The notes below the pieces were generated by a model, which was not told the DNA's origin, did not search any database, and was given only the letters and a program-made list of their open reading frames with translations. A DNA stretch of 64,000 nucleotides, taken from contig QANZ01013790.1 of NCBI GenBank assembly GCA_003254925.1, positions 300,920 through 364,919 of the forward strand, read 5' to 3'. Position numbers and translations under genes: made by a program. This document shows positions 20,725-32,162 of this stretch, piece after piece; position 1 is the stretch's first letter; each line of letters begins with the position of its first letter. This DNA is from Chamaecrista fasciculata. Lineage: Eukaryota > Streptophyta > Magnoliopsida > Fabales > Fabaceae.

Positions 20725-21900
20725 GCTTCAAAATTTTTGAATTTCATCAGTATGTATTTAAATCATACCTCGAGTACTAAATTAGTAATTGCATTCAATC
20801 ATAGTGATCACTTTGAGATAGGCCAACTATGTGAAGAAAGAGCAGTACGAAAGGAAGACTATGATAAAAACTAGAGCATGATAATTATGATAAATAACCA
20901 TCCTAAAAGAGGATGATCCATATATTGCAAAAACATAACACCCATGATCTTATAATTTTAAAAAAAAATGTACAATCAACCTAGAAGAGTGCAATTGCAT
21001 CACCAAGATAAACAGTATTTGAAACAATCACATCATAAACTAAAAATAATCTCACCAAAACTCATCTAGCCAGGCATATAGGAAAATTCATTTGTAGATA
21101 TTTCTAAATAAAAAAAATTTATCTTCTGAGGAATACACCTCATGAGAGAAGAATAGTGTATGAGTGGGAAAATGTCAAAACTGAGAACAGCCTAGTTACA
21201 GTTCTTAATCTTTAAACAAGAACAAACAGAACCAAGTTTTCACCAAAGACCGTATCCATTTTAAATAAATAGACAACAAAAAAATATTTGCAAGACTATA
21301 TAATGGACGCTTGCTTAACTGGAAATAGTCATCATCAAAGTCAACCAACATAACTTGTAACAACCTCCAAGAGATCAATTCTCTCAATCAATCCCATCAA
21401 ATGTACAAGATATATGAAACTACAGTCGAAAATCATCAACATACGAACAAGAATGCACCTCTGTAACTAGCCCAAAGAGAAAAAAGACTAATTTTTTTTA
21501 TCTAAAGAAAAAAAAAACGATGGACTATGATATACGACGAGGGTTTAACTGGAAATAGTCATTATCAAAGTCAACCAACACAGCTTCCATCGATCAAGCG
21601 TCTCCAAACAATTCCATCACATGCACAACAAATTATCAACATTCGGGGACCAATGCGCAAGATTAAACGGCCATCTTCGAAAAACTTTAAGAAGAAAGAA
21701 AATTCTTTCTACGAGTTATAAAAAACCTAATTGTTCCGATAAAAGTTTACAATAACAATATGAGAGCATGAAGAATAAACCCTAGTTCGAAGAAGCACGA
21801 AGAATGACTCACCATGAGAAGGGTCGCTGCAAGGGCTGTCTCAGATGCACAGAAAAACCTAGAATTGGGGCTTCTCGCAAATTAGGGTAACGAGAGGAGA
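20725..21900 (-). promoter_or_regulatory. MUSTANG 5' UTR and long leader intron
   Basis: A splice donor (ATG|gtgagt) lies at 21814/21813 on the minus strand, in what looks like a leader exon (about 21900-21814). A fitting acceptor (ttttgaag|CTG) lies at 20726, eight bases before the PB1-exon ATG. The intron of about 1.09 kb is AT-rich and contains two related copies of an aactggaaatagtcat-bearing block (about 21318 and 21549). This is inferred from splice-site words only. A second donor-like word, ctcgag|gtatg, near 20769 leaves room for an extra leader exon. Confidence 0.45.
21318..21660. repeat. Imperfect direct repeat in the MUSTANG leader intron
   Basis: aactggaaatagtcat followed by atcaaagtcaaccaacat appears at about 21318 and again near 21549, a spacing of about 231 bp. 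Similarity fades over the next 60-70 bp. Confidence 0.6.
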
Positions 21901-21904
21901 GAAG

Positions 21905-23003
21905 GATATGTTTGGAATGCCGAAAATTTTAAAGGTGCCAATACGAAAATTGAGAAAGATAATTGAGGACTTTTCGAATATAAATATTAGCTCCTTTATT
22001 TCCGTAGGGTAAGTTATTAAACATATAATTATACAATTATACAAATTCTATAAATGGGTATATCGGCATATTTAGAAAAATTTACCAAAATAATTTTTTT
22101 ATTAGGTAAACTGGTAAAATAATATGTCAGTAAAATATATTTTTTTTGGCCATTCTCAGTAAAATATTCAACATTTTGAAATAAAGTATATATGATATAA
22201 CATGGTTTCCTCTCTACTCATTAGTATTTTAAAATAAATCATATATTAAGATGATATTTGACATAAAATATTTTTAAAAAAATAGTGAGAGGGAAATAAG
22301 GAAGTTAAGTAAATTTTTATTATTTTTATTTTATAATATTTTTGAATGAAACAAAAGATAATAAAAGCTATTAGAAAAAAAAATTCTCATAATTTTTTTA
22401 TTATTTTAAAATATAGTTGAAAGCAAAAGTATTTATTTTTAAAATATAACTTCGTAATTATCAATAATATTTAGTATCAGAAATGGTAGTAAGCCAACAA
22501 AATATCCCGCACAGTGAGAATGGATTTCAAAATATCTCAAAATATGAATAGGATCTCAATATTCTCGATTTTGATTTATTTACGTTTATTGAGTGTATAA
22601 TCATGGAATGGTAATTAATTATTATAATTCGTTTTCAGCTTACTTAACAAAAGTAATTTAAAATAGCTAACGCATTATAAAGTATTAATAAACTTTGATG
22701 TATTGATATTCAAGTCCTCTCTTTAGAATAAAAATGGTATCTGGAGCCAATGTTATTAGATGTTGTTACTTGTTAGTTTTAGCGAAAAGACAACCAAGAA
22801 GAAAATTGAAAAAAAAAAACTACGAAGAGAAAGAAAAGTAGAGAAAGACACTAATAAGCTTTTCTTTAATTATTATATAAATAAAAAAATAAAGGAAAAA
22901 ATGGAACAAGAAAAACAAAGAAAATGAAATAAAATAGTATAAAAAAATATATTTATTCAATATTTGAGAAGTCATTTTAATATTAAGTATAAAAGATAGG
23001 AGT
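21905..23003. other. AT-rich intergenic, nothing recognised
   Basis: Long A/T-rich tracts are present. The minus-strand ORF at 22820-23014 is a low-complexity Phe/Leu run and is not supported as a gene. Confidence 0.5.
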
Positions 23004-23586
23004 AACGATGTCAAAACGGGCCAAAACTCACGAGACGACCCGTTAAATGGGCGGGATTAGACATTAAAAAATAGACTCGTTTAAAGACGAGCTTAAATGA
23101 GTTGGCTCGTTTAGCCTATAGGTCGACCCACATAATTTTTTTAAATTTTATAAATATAATTATTTTAAAGATATTTTATGTATATTTTATATATATATTG
23201 CAATTTCTATTTAAATATTATTATTTGCATGCTATCCTTTCATATTAATTTTTCAAAACGTAAATTAATTTTTAGAATAAAATATAATTTTCTATAAATT
23301 TTATTTTATTAAGAATTAAATAATTATGTAATAACAATTAATATATAAATAAAAATATTGTTACTAATCCAGATGGTATTTTTTTTCCTTTTTTATTATA
23401 TTATTATTATTTTATTTTAAAAAATTAAAAAATATAGAAGTAGTGTTGACCCGTGGACCAACACTAATGGACTTGAATATTTTAAATAGAGTCCATTTAT
23501 AAACGAGTTGACCCGTCTCACCCCAACCCATTTAAAAGGTGGCCCGTGACGCGCTTGGGCGTGCCGACCTATTTTGACACCCCTAA
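23004..23586. mobile_element. hAT-like foldback element
   Basis: The left edge reads cgatgtcaaaacgggcc and the reverse complement of the right edge reads aggggtgtcaaaataggtcg, sharing the TGTCAAAA core common at hAT ends. GC-rich words (gacccgttaaatgggcggg at left, gacccgtctcaccccaaccc at right) are inverted relatives. Candidate 8-bp flanks are ATAGGAGT (22996-23003) and ATGGGAGT (23587-23594), with one mismatch. There is no coding capacity. The boundaries are tentative. Confidence 0.5.
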
Positions 23587-23599
23587 ATGGGAGTGACTC

Positions 23600-24640
23600 A
23601 ACCAAAGAGATATATCTTCAATTTTCGCTAGCCAATCTACTGTAAAATTAGAATATTTACTAATAGTACAAATAATTACCAAATAATTTTTTTAAAAAAA
23701 GTAGATAATATTATCTTATGAATGGTTGCCCTATGGCGCTTACACTAATGGACAATTTCAATAGTCTACTAACTAATCATCTAATTCTGATATTTTAAGG
23801 ATGAACTCCCCCAAATTTCGAGCACTTCTTTTTCTATTTAACTAACTTAATTTGGAGTCTCTTCGATATGAATCCCTAGAAACCTTAAATAAAAGTTGAT
23901 TGTTTTTACTTTTGAAAAAAAAAAAAAATCTTCAACTTCTCAAAAAAAATTTATTTTAACGCAATATTCAATTACAAATATATCTCTATTCAAATATTCA
24001 TAGTTACCTATAATTTAATATACATTCAAATAATATTAAAGGACATTTTAATAATTTCTCATCACACTTTGTTTTTTTAGATGACTAGGTACCGATGAGT
24101 ATCCATTGATCATTAACCCTTTTAGAGTTTACCGTTTGGTGAGTAGAGAGTTGCTACAAAACCTACTACATACACATCGTCCAAAAGTTGAACCCATAAC
24201 ATGATGCTTAAGTAACCTGAGCAGCAATTACTTATGTAGTCAATAATCTCTCTCTATCTTATCATTTTTCATCTAATTTTTTTTAATATTTTTTCTTTAT
24301 AAATTATTATAATTAATATTTTACTTATATTTTATTACCTTTTTAATATAATAAAAATCTATTTTTATTTACACATTAATTATATATTTTAGTATATTTT
24401 CTACATTTTACTATTTTTTAATTCATTAAACATTTAATACTTTTAAAATATATTATAATATATTTTAAGTGTTTATAATTCAAAAATGAAAAATAAAAAA
24501 TAATAATAATTCTAATTCTAATTAAAATAATTTATTAAATAGATAATATTTTTTATAAACTACAATTTTAATATATATTTTATTCTATCTTATATATCTT
24601 ACTACTATTATTATTAATTTATCAAGTAATCTAATTATTA
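23600..24640. other. AT-rich intergenic, nothing recognised
   Basis: No gene, RNA or repeat boundary could be supported. Confidence 0.5.
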
Positions 24641-24650
24641 TTTAATATTT

Positions 24651-24988
24651 GGCCAAAGTGTAAATTTGGTCTCATATCATTTGTTTAGTTTCCAATTTGG
24701 TCATGTATCTTTTTTGTTGCAGCTTTGGTCCTATATCTTTGCAAAATGTCCCAATTTTGGTCTCATATAATTTCTTGTAGAGATATGGGACCACTTCTAA
24801 ACCTAATCCAAAGATATATGACCAATTTTGCAATTAATTCAAAGATATAGGACCAAATATGCAACAAAAAATATGAAACCAAATTGGGACCTGACCCAAA
24901 GATATGAGACCAAAAGTGTAATAAAAAACAATACGAGACCAAATTGAGAACTGAGCAAAAGATATGAGATCAAATTTTCACTTAAGCT
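24651..24988. mobile_element. Short MULE-type MITE with 9-bp target duplication
   Basis: The left end GGCCAAAGTGTAAATTTGGT pairs with the reverse complement of the right end, AGCTTAAGTGAAAATTTGAT. The whole 338 bp folds back on itself, with 'GGTCTCATATC' modules on one arm and 'GATATGAGACC' on the other. TTAATATTT flanks both sides (24642-24650 and 24989-24997), a perfect 9-bp duplication. It is non-autonomous. Its ends link the undated 'TTTGGTCC' foldback elements in this window to the Mutator superfamily. Confidence 0.8.
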
Positions 24989-25118
24989 TTAATATTTTAT
25001 CATATATATTATTGTTATTTAACATATGATAAGGGATCCCTTGGAATTTAGAAGGCGGTTAAAGTTGGTTATCACTCTTCTACCTTCAACTTGTATATAT
25101 TCATCGATTACGCTCTAG

Positions 25119-25454
25119 GAAGCATGGACACTTCATTTTGAAGGCGTGTCGCTGTGTCAGACACGTGTCAGTGTCCGACACTCGTATGACACCGACACGA
25201 CACATATCCATAAATTTTAGAATATAAATCAATTTTTTGTAACTTTAACATGATAGGAAAGAGAAAATAATAATAGATATGACATATATTATGAATAAAA
25301 AGTAATTTTTAATTTTTTCATTAAAATTTATGAATATTTAATTATTTATATATATAAATATATGCCGTGTCGTGTCGCGTAATTTGGAGAGTTTGACGTG
25401 TCGCTGTGTCCGTGTCCATGTCGTGCCCCGTGTCCGTGTCAGTGTCCATGCTTC
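25119..25454. mobile_element. Foldback element with GTGTCC/GGACAC-rich arms
   Basis: The outer bases GAAGCATGGACACT (25119-25132) and AGTGTCCATGCTTC (25441-25454) are exact inverted copies of 14 bp. The arms inside are built from repeated gtgtcc/gacacg words, and the centre is AT-rich. I found no clear target duplication. It is probably a non-autonomous hAT-type element. Confidence 0.6.
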
Positions 25455-25479
25455 ATAGCTACGGTACAGACACACATTT

Positions 25480-25670
25480 TTTTTCTCTACTCTAAAAACT
25501 CTCTGAGTTACACTTTAACTCTCAGACCTATTATTGACTAGGCATCAGAGTGATGACGGGGGGCCAACCCCGCCGTCTCCTTTTGCAGATCTATCGTATT
25601 CTGTAATCGGAGCAACCATCGCTATTTCGTAGCATCGTCAACATACAATTTTAATTGTGATATGATGAAG
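25480..25670 (+). mobile_element. Probable LTR remnant of a Ty3/gypsy element
   Basis: The string tgactaggcatcagagtgat followed by gacggggggccaaccccgcc and ctccttttgcag has the flavour of the R/U5 part of plant gypsy LTRs ('ctgacttaggcatcggag...ccttttgcag'). No partner LTR or internal domain is adjacent. Only a short piece survives. Confidence 0.4.
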
Positions 25671-25764
25671 TTGAGAAATTTCTAGAAAGATAAAGGCAAC
25701 AATAACTTACACAAAGACTTAAAAAAAAAAAGAGAGACCGGGCGAGAGCCTTGTTTAGGCCTAT

Positions 25765-25930
25765 TATTTTTTTTTTTTGGTAAATACTATGGGTGTCCCC
25801 CACCTATCCGTGTAACGGTTTAGGCAAAGACTAATCCCATTCGGCCCGGGGAGCGAACAGTTTAAAACCCTCCCAACAAATGTCGACTCCAGGGCTCGAA
25901 CCCAGGTCCCTCAACCTAACCCATTTATAG
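25765..25930 (-). mobile_element. tRNA-derived SINE
   Basis: Read on the minus strand, it carries a B-box-like GGTTCGAGCCC near 25895-25906, followed by a body ending in ggtgggggacacccatagta and an A-run (about 25766-25779). That is the layout of a tRNA-derived plant SINE. The A box is unclear and no confident target duplication was seen. Confidence 0.6.
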
Positions 25931-25934
25931 ACAA

Positions 25935-27080
25935 ACTTTTTTTTATACACCCAAACTTAGGTGGGTTAGCGTGCCAACATTCTTTTCATGAATAATTATG
26001 TTGAAATTAAAATATAAAATAATAATATGATGAAAGATAAATAAAATTATCATGAAACTTGTAGATTATTTGTATTACTATTTATATTAATTGTAATGAT
26101 ATAATTATTTAAATTTATAATAACATATAAAATTTTGTTATTATTAAAATTAATTTATTTTTTAAAAAGTTATGATAAAAAAAATAAGGGTAAATTACAC
26201 TTTGGTACCTTGTGGTTTGACCCTATTTCACTTTGATACCCTGTGGTTTGAAACCTGACACTTTGGTACCCTGTGGTATTTTCCATTAACACTTTGATAC
26301 CATTTGGAGTTATTTTGTAATTTTAACCATAACAAATTTTACAAAAATTATATATTAACTCTAATTTTTTTTTTAAAGTTTTAATTTTAATCCCTAGATA
26401 ATATGTATCAGTACCTATTCTCCATTAAACTTTAAAAGAATTACTTTACCTAACAATCATTTTTTTTAAGAAAACAACTTCAAACATTTCAGATTTTGCA
26501 CAAAAGCCAAAAAGCCAAAAAAATAAAAATTCTTTCACTTTAACTCTTATATAATTTATAATTTTTCATCAACCACAATCATTATATATTTATTTAAATA
26601 AATTTATTTCTAAAAATGTTCATGGACAACAAATTATCTAAACATTTTATAGCTTTAAATTATAATATATTAATATTATTCAACTTAAAAGCAATTCATT
26701 TTTAAAAATCAAATTTTTAATTCATTCAAAATAAAAACAAAAAAATATTGATCTATCCATACATTAGGCCATCAAATGGGTAATAAACCATCTAATTGCA
26801 AGAAATGAAGGATGGTGTATGAAGTGAGTTTTCTTAAGCATGGACCTAAAAATAAAGAAAGAAAACATCATTCTATAATTGGTCAACTTAATAGCAAGAC
26901 CTTACCTGCACTTTTTCTAATATTAAGGATCGCGAGTCGTGACACCTTGTAAGTTGTAATAATAATTTAATAATAATAATAATAAATTTCAAAAGAATGT
27001 TTACTTGTAAAACTCAAATTAGGATCCTAGCCGTAAATAAATAAGCAAAATGCGCATCTGTCGCTTCTCTTCATTCCGTC
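25935..27080. other. Intergenic, with a degenerate foldback half-element at 26188-26320
   Basis: At 26188-26320, gtaaattacactttggtacc is followed by two more 'ctttg(g/a)tacc' repeats. This is the arm of the element family also seen at 41500-42035, 48161-48652 and 49135-49260, but no convincing opposite arm was found. The rest is AT-rich. No perfect P1BS word (GNATATNC) was noticed in the last 600 bp before the MGD start. Confidence 0.45.
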
Positions 27081-27268
27081 AACTCTCCGATTCTCTCCGC
27101 CGGAAAACACCGTTCCCGGCGGCGGAAACCGGACTTGACCGTTAGTTGAGACTGTAATTTTCTTCTTTCTTCTGACTTTTCCACGAAAAAACGTCATCAA
27201 CTTATTGTTTTTTCTCATTCTTTTCTTTCTCTCCTCCCTTCTGCGTGTGGGATTTTCATTTTGGAGAC

Positions 27269-30200
27269 ATGGAGACTCCGGCGACCTCTAAAACGAAGTC
27301 CATTGCAGAGAAGATGTTTGAGAAGGTAGGAGGATACTATCACGGAAGCAACAGTCAAAGCCAGAGGAGGAGTGTCGTCGGCCATGAGGGTTACAGCAAT
27401 TTCGACGACGACGGCGATGGCGGCGGCGACGACGAAACCGGGACGGAGCTTGTTCAGATCGGAGCTAACAGGACGAAGAACGTCTTGATTCTGATGAGTG
27501 ATACCGGCGGCGGACACCGTGCTTCCGCCGAGGCCATTCGCGATGCGTTTCAGACGGAATTTGGGGAAGAGTATAGTGTAATTACTTTCTCATTTCTTCT
27601 TTGTTTCTTTATTTCCACATTTCTTCGTGGTTTAATTCGAGATTCGTTCGTTCTCTATCGGAGAAAATTTTTCCCTGGATTTGCCAATTTTTTTTGACCT
27701 ATTTGATTTATTCTTACTCTGTTTTTTATTCCTTTCTGTTAGGTCTTGTTTTCGCCGTTCCATTTCGTTTTCTTCTTCTTGGATCTATTTGGCCTGCATC
27801 TGCAATGCTTTTGTTTTCTCGAACAATTCAATCAAGTTTGTGTTCCTTCATATTTCTGAGCTAATCAGATGACCTGTGCATTTTCTCAGATATTTATTAA
27901 AGATGTCGTGAAAGAGTACACAGGGTGGCCATTGAATGACATGGAGAGTTCATATAAATTCATGGTGAAGCATGTGCAGCTATGGAAAGTTGCATTTCAC
28001 AGTACCTCTCCTAAATGGATACACTCTATGTATCTAGCTGCCATTGCTGCTTACTATGCCAAGTACAATCTTCTTCTAATTTTTCTTCTCTATGTTTTCT
28101 TGTATACAACATAGATTCATGTACTTAAAACCCTATTAGTTCTGTTCATTGTTTTGATTCTTTGAAACTTCTCAGGCAGACTAAGCGAATTGTGAGCAAT
28201 GATTAATCAATAGATGACATACATATATATATATATATTTCATGATTGGCTTGGTCTATCCATTTTTAACATACGAAATTTACTTTAAAATCTCTCTGTT
28301 CTTCATTCTTTGCCTAGTGAAGATGACTCTGAGAACCCCTAGTTAGTAGTTACTCCATCATTGCCTATTTGCTAGTAATTGCAATTATAACCATTCACCT
28401 TTGTTGTATGACAGCAACCTTTGTTGTATCATTTTGTCAGGAAGGTGGAGGCAGGACTGATGGAATATAAGCCAGATATTATAATCAGTGTTCATCCATT
28501 GATGCAGCATATTCCATTGTGGGTCCTCAAGTGGCAAGGTTTGCAGAATAAAGTGGTTTTTGCGACAGTGATCACCGACCTTAATTCCTGCCACCCTACT
28601 TGGTAAGCTCACTGTATTCTATTTTAATTGTTTTGCTTAGTTTAATTAAAATAGTGTTTACATGCTCTAACGCTGAAGCTATCTCCAGGTTTCATCCCGG
28701 GGTGAATAGATGTTATTGCCCTTCTCAGGAGGTGGCCAAGAGAGCTTTACAAGATGGTCTTGAAGAGTCTCAAATCCGTGTTTATGGCCTGCCCATCAGG
28801 CCTTCTTTTGCCCGAGCAGTTCTTTCGAAGGTATGCATGTTGCTGAAAGCTTAGTCCATTTCAAAAGTTCAAATTGTTAATAGAAAATGTAACGCCTAAC
28901 ATATGACCCGTTAGTTTTGATTTTGAAAAGATTTTTGGAGTCGTCAAATTGGCACGCCTGACAAATAACCGCCAATTTTTATTTTTTTTAGTGGCAAATC
29001 CCAAATTCTTTTCAAAATCATGACTGACAGGTCATCTGTCAGGCATGACAAAAGGCTCATGGAAATATTATACCATGTCTCTAAGGATCATTTCAACGCT
29101 TGAAAAGTTAAGTGAAGATTGAATAGTTTTATTATGATTTCTACCACATCTGTTGGTCTTTACAATGGAAATAATTGAGCTGACTTCTTAACTTTACTTT
29201 CTTATAGGATCAATTAAAAGAAGAACTTGAGTTGGACCCAAACTTGCCTGCAGTTTTGTTGATGGGGGGTGGTGAGGGAATGGGTCCTGTGAAGAAAACA
29301 GCAAAGGCTCTGGGAGAATCACTTTGGGATAAAGAAGCTGAGAAACCAATTGGGCAGTTAATAATCATATGCGGTCGTAATAAGAGTTTAGTATCCACGC
29401 TTCAAGCTCTTGAATGGAAAATTCCTGTGAAGGTGATTTGGCTTTTCTCTTTTAAACTTCTGATATCTGAATAGACAACCATCAGAAGAACAGAATGGTA
29501 ATCATTGAACATTTGTTTACTAAACTGTGTAGGTTAGAGGGTTTGAGACCCAGATGCAGAAATGGATGGGAGCCTGTGACTGCATAATAACAAAAGTAAG
29601 TTGCACCAATTTGGACTTTTGATGCTGCTTCTTGTGTTAGCAAATAGCAAATGCTTATGGGCTCTATGAAATTTGCAGGCTGGACCAGGTACAATCGCAG
29701 AAGCATTGATCAGAGGTCTTCCTATAATCCTCAATGACTATATCCCTGGACAGGTGAGTGATCAAATGAAAATTTCTTGGGTATACTGGTCCTTTCAAAG
29801 AAACCAATAGGGGAAACTATTAGGAAGGATTTCGTTATTAATATCCTAATCATAGAAATGTGTAAACACAGAATATGCCGACGTCCGTTGATCCATATAG
29901 TCGGCCCCATTTTGTGAGAAAAGACTTTTATTGTTGTTGTTGTGTACTTGTACTATCAAAGATAGGCAGACCTAACAAAATTTTGACAGACATAGATGTA
30001 TGCTAAACAGCAAACATACATTCAGTGGTATTTTTCTTTGACATGCTCACCTATCCGCCAATCATGATTAGTTTATTTTAGTTACATCGAATGGACTTGG
30101 GGAAGATAAGTCTACCAAAGATGGGTGAAGTAACAGATAACAGATCATAAATAAACATCTCAAACATATCTACCTTAATAACTTTATATGTTTATTTCTG

Positions 30201-30605
30201 ATTGATTTGATCTACTTAACTTTAGTTGACTGAATCTACTTATAAAGATCTCTTGTGATCAAATTGTTCTTCTATTCTTCGTTCAATTTTCTCAATGATT
30301 TCACCAGTCATTCTTTTTTTTGTGGCTACAATTGGTGACTGCAGGAAAAGGGTAATGTGCCTTATGTGGTAGACAATGGGGCTGGAGTTTTCACCCGAAG
30401 TCCAAAAGAGACGGCGAGGATAGTGGCAGAATGGTTCAGCACAAAATCAGATGAATTGCAGAGAATGTCAGAGAATGCACTGAAACTAGCACAACCAGAG
30501 GCAGTGTTTGACATAGTGAAGGACATTAACGAGCTTGCTCAGCAATATGGACCTTCAGCTAATTTTCCTTATGAATTGACCTCATCCTTTACTAGCCTAT
30601 TCTAG
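27269..30605 (+). CDS. MGD2/3-like: Monogalactosyldiacylglycerol synthase, type B
   Basis: Eight exons join in frame: 27269-27577, 27890-28062, 28441-28602, 28689-28830, 29208-29432, 29533-29595, 29679-29753 and 30345-30605, giving 469 residues. The enzyme transfers galactose from UDP-galactose to diacylglycerol, making MGDG at the plastid outer envelope. Seen in order: the GT28 N-domain [14 protein letters not shown] (about 77-90); [35 protein letters not shown]; the linker [17 protein letters not shown]; the C-domain [28 protein letters not shown]; and the donor-binding [20 protein letters not shown]. The N-terminus is short and acidic, with no long transit peptide, which marks type B (MGD2/3). 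Those genes are typically induced by phosphate starvation. The ATG at 27269 is preferred because the upstream in-frame GTG is not a plant start. Confidence 0.95.
28894..29044. mobile_element. Small MITE in MGD intron 4
   Basis: The left arm (gcctaacatatgacccgtta...ttgattttgaaaagat) and the reverse-complemented right arm (gcctgacagatgacctgtca...atgattttgaaaagaa) pair over about 45 bp. The element is about 150 bp. I could not find a certain target duplication, so the superfamily is open. Confidence 0.6.
29875..29942 (+). mobile_element. 3' tail of an RTE-type LINE or SINE in MGD intron 7
   Basis: The sequence gtcggccccattttgtgaga, followed by aaaagacttttattgttgttgttg, matches the usual 3' end of plant RTE elements and their SINE partners: 'ccgaccccacttagtgggataaaggcttt' with a (TTG)n tail. 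Only the tail is present. Confidence 0.5.
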
Positions 30606-30823
30606 CTGATGATCTTGATTTCTGCATCTTCATTCCACGTTAAGCATTGTGTACTATAGACTATAGAGTTTGGCATGTATAGATTATTATTTATATTAGT
30701 CTAAAAGGTTCAAAGGTCATCATAGTGTAGATAAGCTGATTAAGTAGTTGTAAACTAGTCTATAAAATATAAATACTTGTTAAAACGAATGTTACAGGTT
30801 GTGGTGTATAGAGATATATATAA

Positions 30824-30856
<33 letters not shown>

Positions 30857-31380
30857 CCTTCATTTTTGTATAATGTAAACTTCCAAGAAATATTCTTTCA
30901 AATTGTTTGAATTGCTGATGGCTTTCAATTAGTAATTAAGATGTTTGTTTTTCTTTTGTTTTCTCATTACAAAAGTTTGGTGAGAAACATATGTAAGTAA
31001 TGATGCTTAGCGTATTGGAATGAACATTTGTAAGCTAAGCAATGAGAAAGAGTGTGTGTGTGTGTGTGATAGTGATGGAAATGCAATTTGTGTGTGGAGA
31101 AGACAGGTGGAGTGGTATAGTGAGTTGGTGACAGATTAGTGGCATCTGAAATCCCATGATTGCCAGAGGACACTGCACACCTCAGTCCACAAGTGACTTA
31201 TAATTTTGTTGGGTTTTCCATATGAGAGGACAAAAGGACTGTTGTTTCCATTTCCAACTGTATTTTTGTTTGTTTGTGTGTGGTCACTGATGTGGTGTCA
31301 TGTGTCATGTTTGTTCCATAATTTATTTTTCAGTCATTAAATTTATTTTAAAATTAAGATTTAGTCCAAAGATATTAAAA
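30606..31380 (+). other. MGD 3' UTR and intergenic DNA with microsatellites
   Basis: A palindromic (TA)n block lies at about 30813-30855 and a (GT)n tract at about 31051-31068. No gene is seen. Confidence 0.55.
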
Positions 31381-31384
31381 ATAG

Positions 31385-32162
31385 AGAAAACTTACTTTTT
31401 GGTCCATGAATTGTTACTGAGTCAACGATTTAGTCCCTGAATTGTATAGGAAAATACGAATTAGTCCTTGAATTTTACACTACCCTCAATCTTTTGGTCC
31501 CTAAATTATAGAAAAATACGAATCAATTCTTGAATTTTATACCACCATCAACTTTTTGGTCCCTAAATTATAGGAATATACGAATTAGTCCTTGAATTTT
31601 ACGCCATTGTCAACTTTTTGGTCTCTAAGCCGTTAACCGTCAGTTAGCCTGATGACGTGGTCATTAAATAATGATGTGGCAATGTTAATGGTTATGTGGT
31701 CTCCAAATCAACTTTCCTACTCATATTCATTTTACACATAATAAAAAATAATTTAGAATTCTCATCTATATCTTCCATCTACAAGCACGTCTCTCTCACA
31801 TGCATTCTCTCGCCTCCCTCATCCTCCCCCCCACACGCATGACCTCCATGCTGCACATCACCATCTCCGTTGTCGCCAATGAGCACCGACCCGAACTTCA
31901 CCTGCAAGTCTTTCGTTAGGCTTTACTGTTGCACCGATACTGTTGTTTGGCTCGAGAGATTCACCGCCCGCCATCTGATCGGATTTATCACGATTCATCT
32001 CAGCCTCAGCCCCTCTTCCACCTTCGCGCACACCAAATTCAATAGTTTTGGACCAAAATGAAATATTTTGTCAACATTTATGACCAATTTGAACATTTTG
32101 AAACATAAAAGACTAAAATGAACATTAAGACATGCATTTAGGACCAAAATGACCCTTTGACA
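31385..32162. mobile_element. Composite foldback MULE-like element upstream of ARPC3
   Basis: The left part carries three copies of a 62-bp unit (see 31450-31636). The right part (about 32045-32162) matches, in inverted form, the arm of the 41201-42578 element, ending ...ccaaaatgaccctttgac. Between them is a GC-richer stretch (about 31750-32040) with a 63-codon frame that I do not recognise. The two sides belong to different arm types, so this may be two elements joined or one rearranged element. Its right edge is within about 60 bp of the probable ARPC3 leader. Confidence 0.5.
31450..31636 (+). repeat. 62-bp tandem repeat, three units
   Basis: Units begin with aaaatacgaattagtccttg-like words at 31451, 31513 and 31575. 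Each contains a tttttggtccctaaattata-like word. Units two and three differ from the first by a few substitutions. Confidence 0.75.

Noticed and set aside
20718-20747. Upstream in-frame ATG (MKFKNFEAVA) for the MUSTANG protein
   Set aside because: A splice acceptor-like ttttgaag lies between it and the PB1 start, so these codons are probably intronic.
24651-24988. CRISPR-like appearance of regularly spaced repeats
   Set aside because: The repeats are inverted between two arms and flanked by a 9-bp duplication. This is a transposon, and the genome is a plant.
25895-25906. B-box word considered as a tRNA gene
   Set aside because: No cloverleaf could be formed and an A-run tail follows. It is better explained as a SINE.
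27245-27268. Eight extra N-terminal codons for MGD beginning at GTG
   Set aside because: GTG is not a normal plant start, and the ATG at 27269 gives the length expected of type B enzymes.
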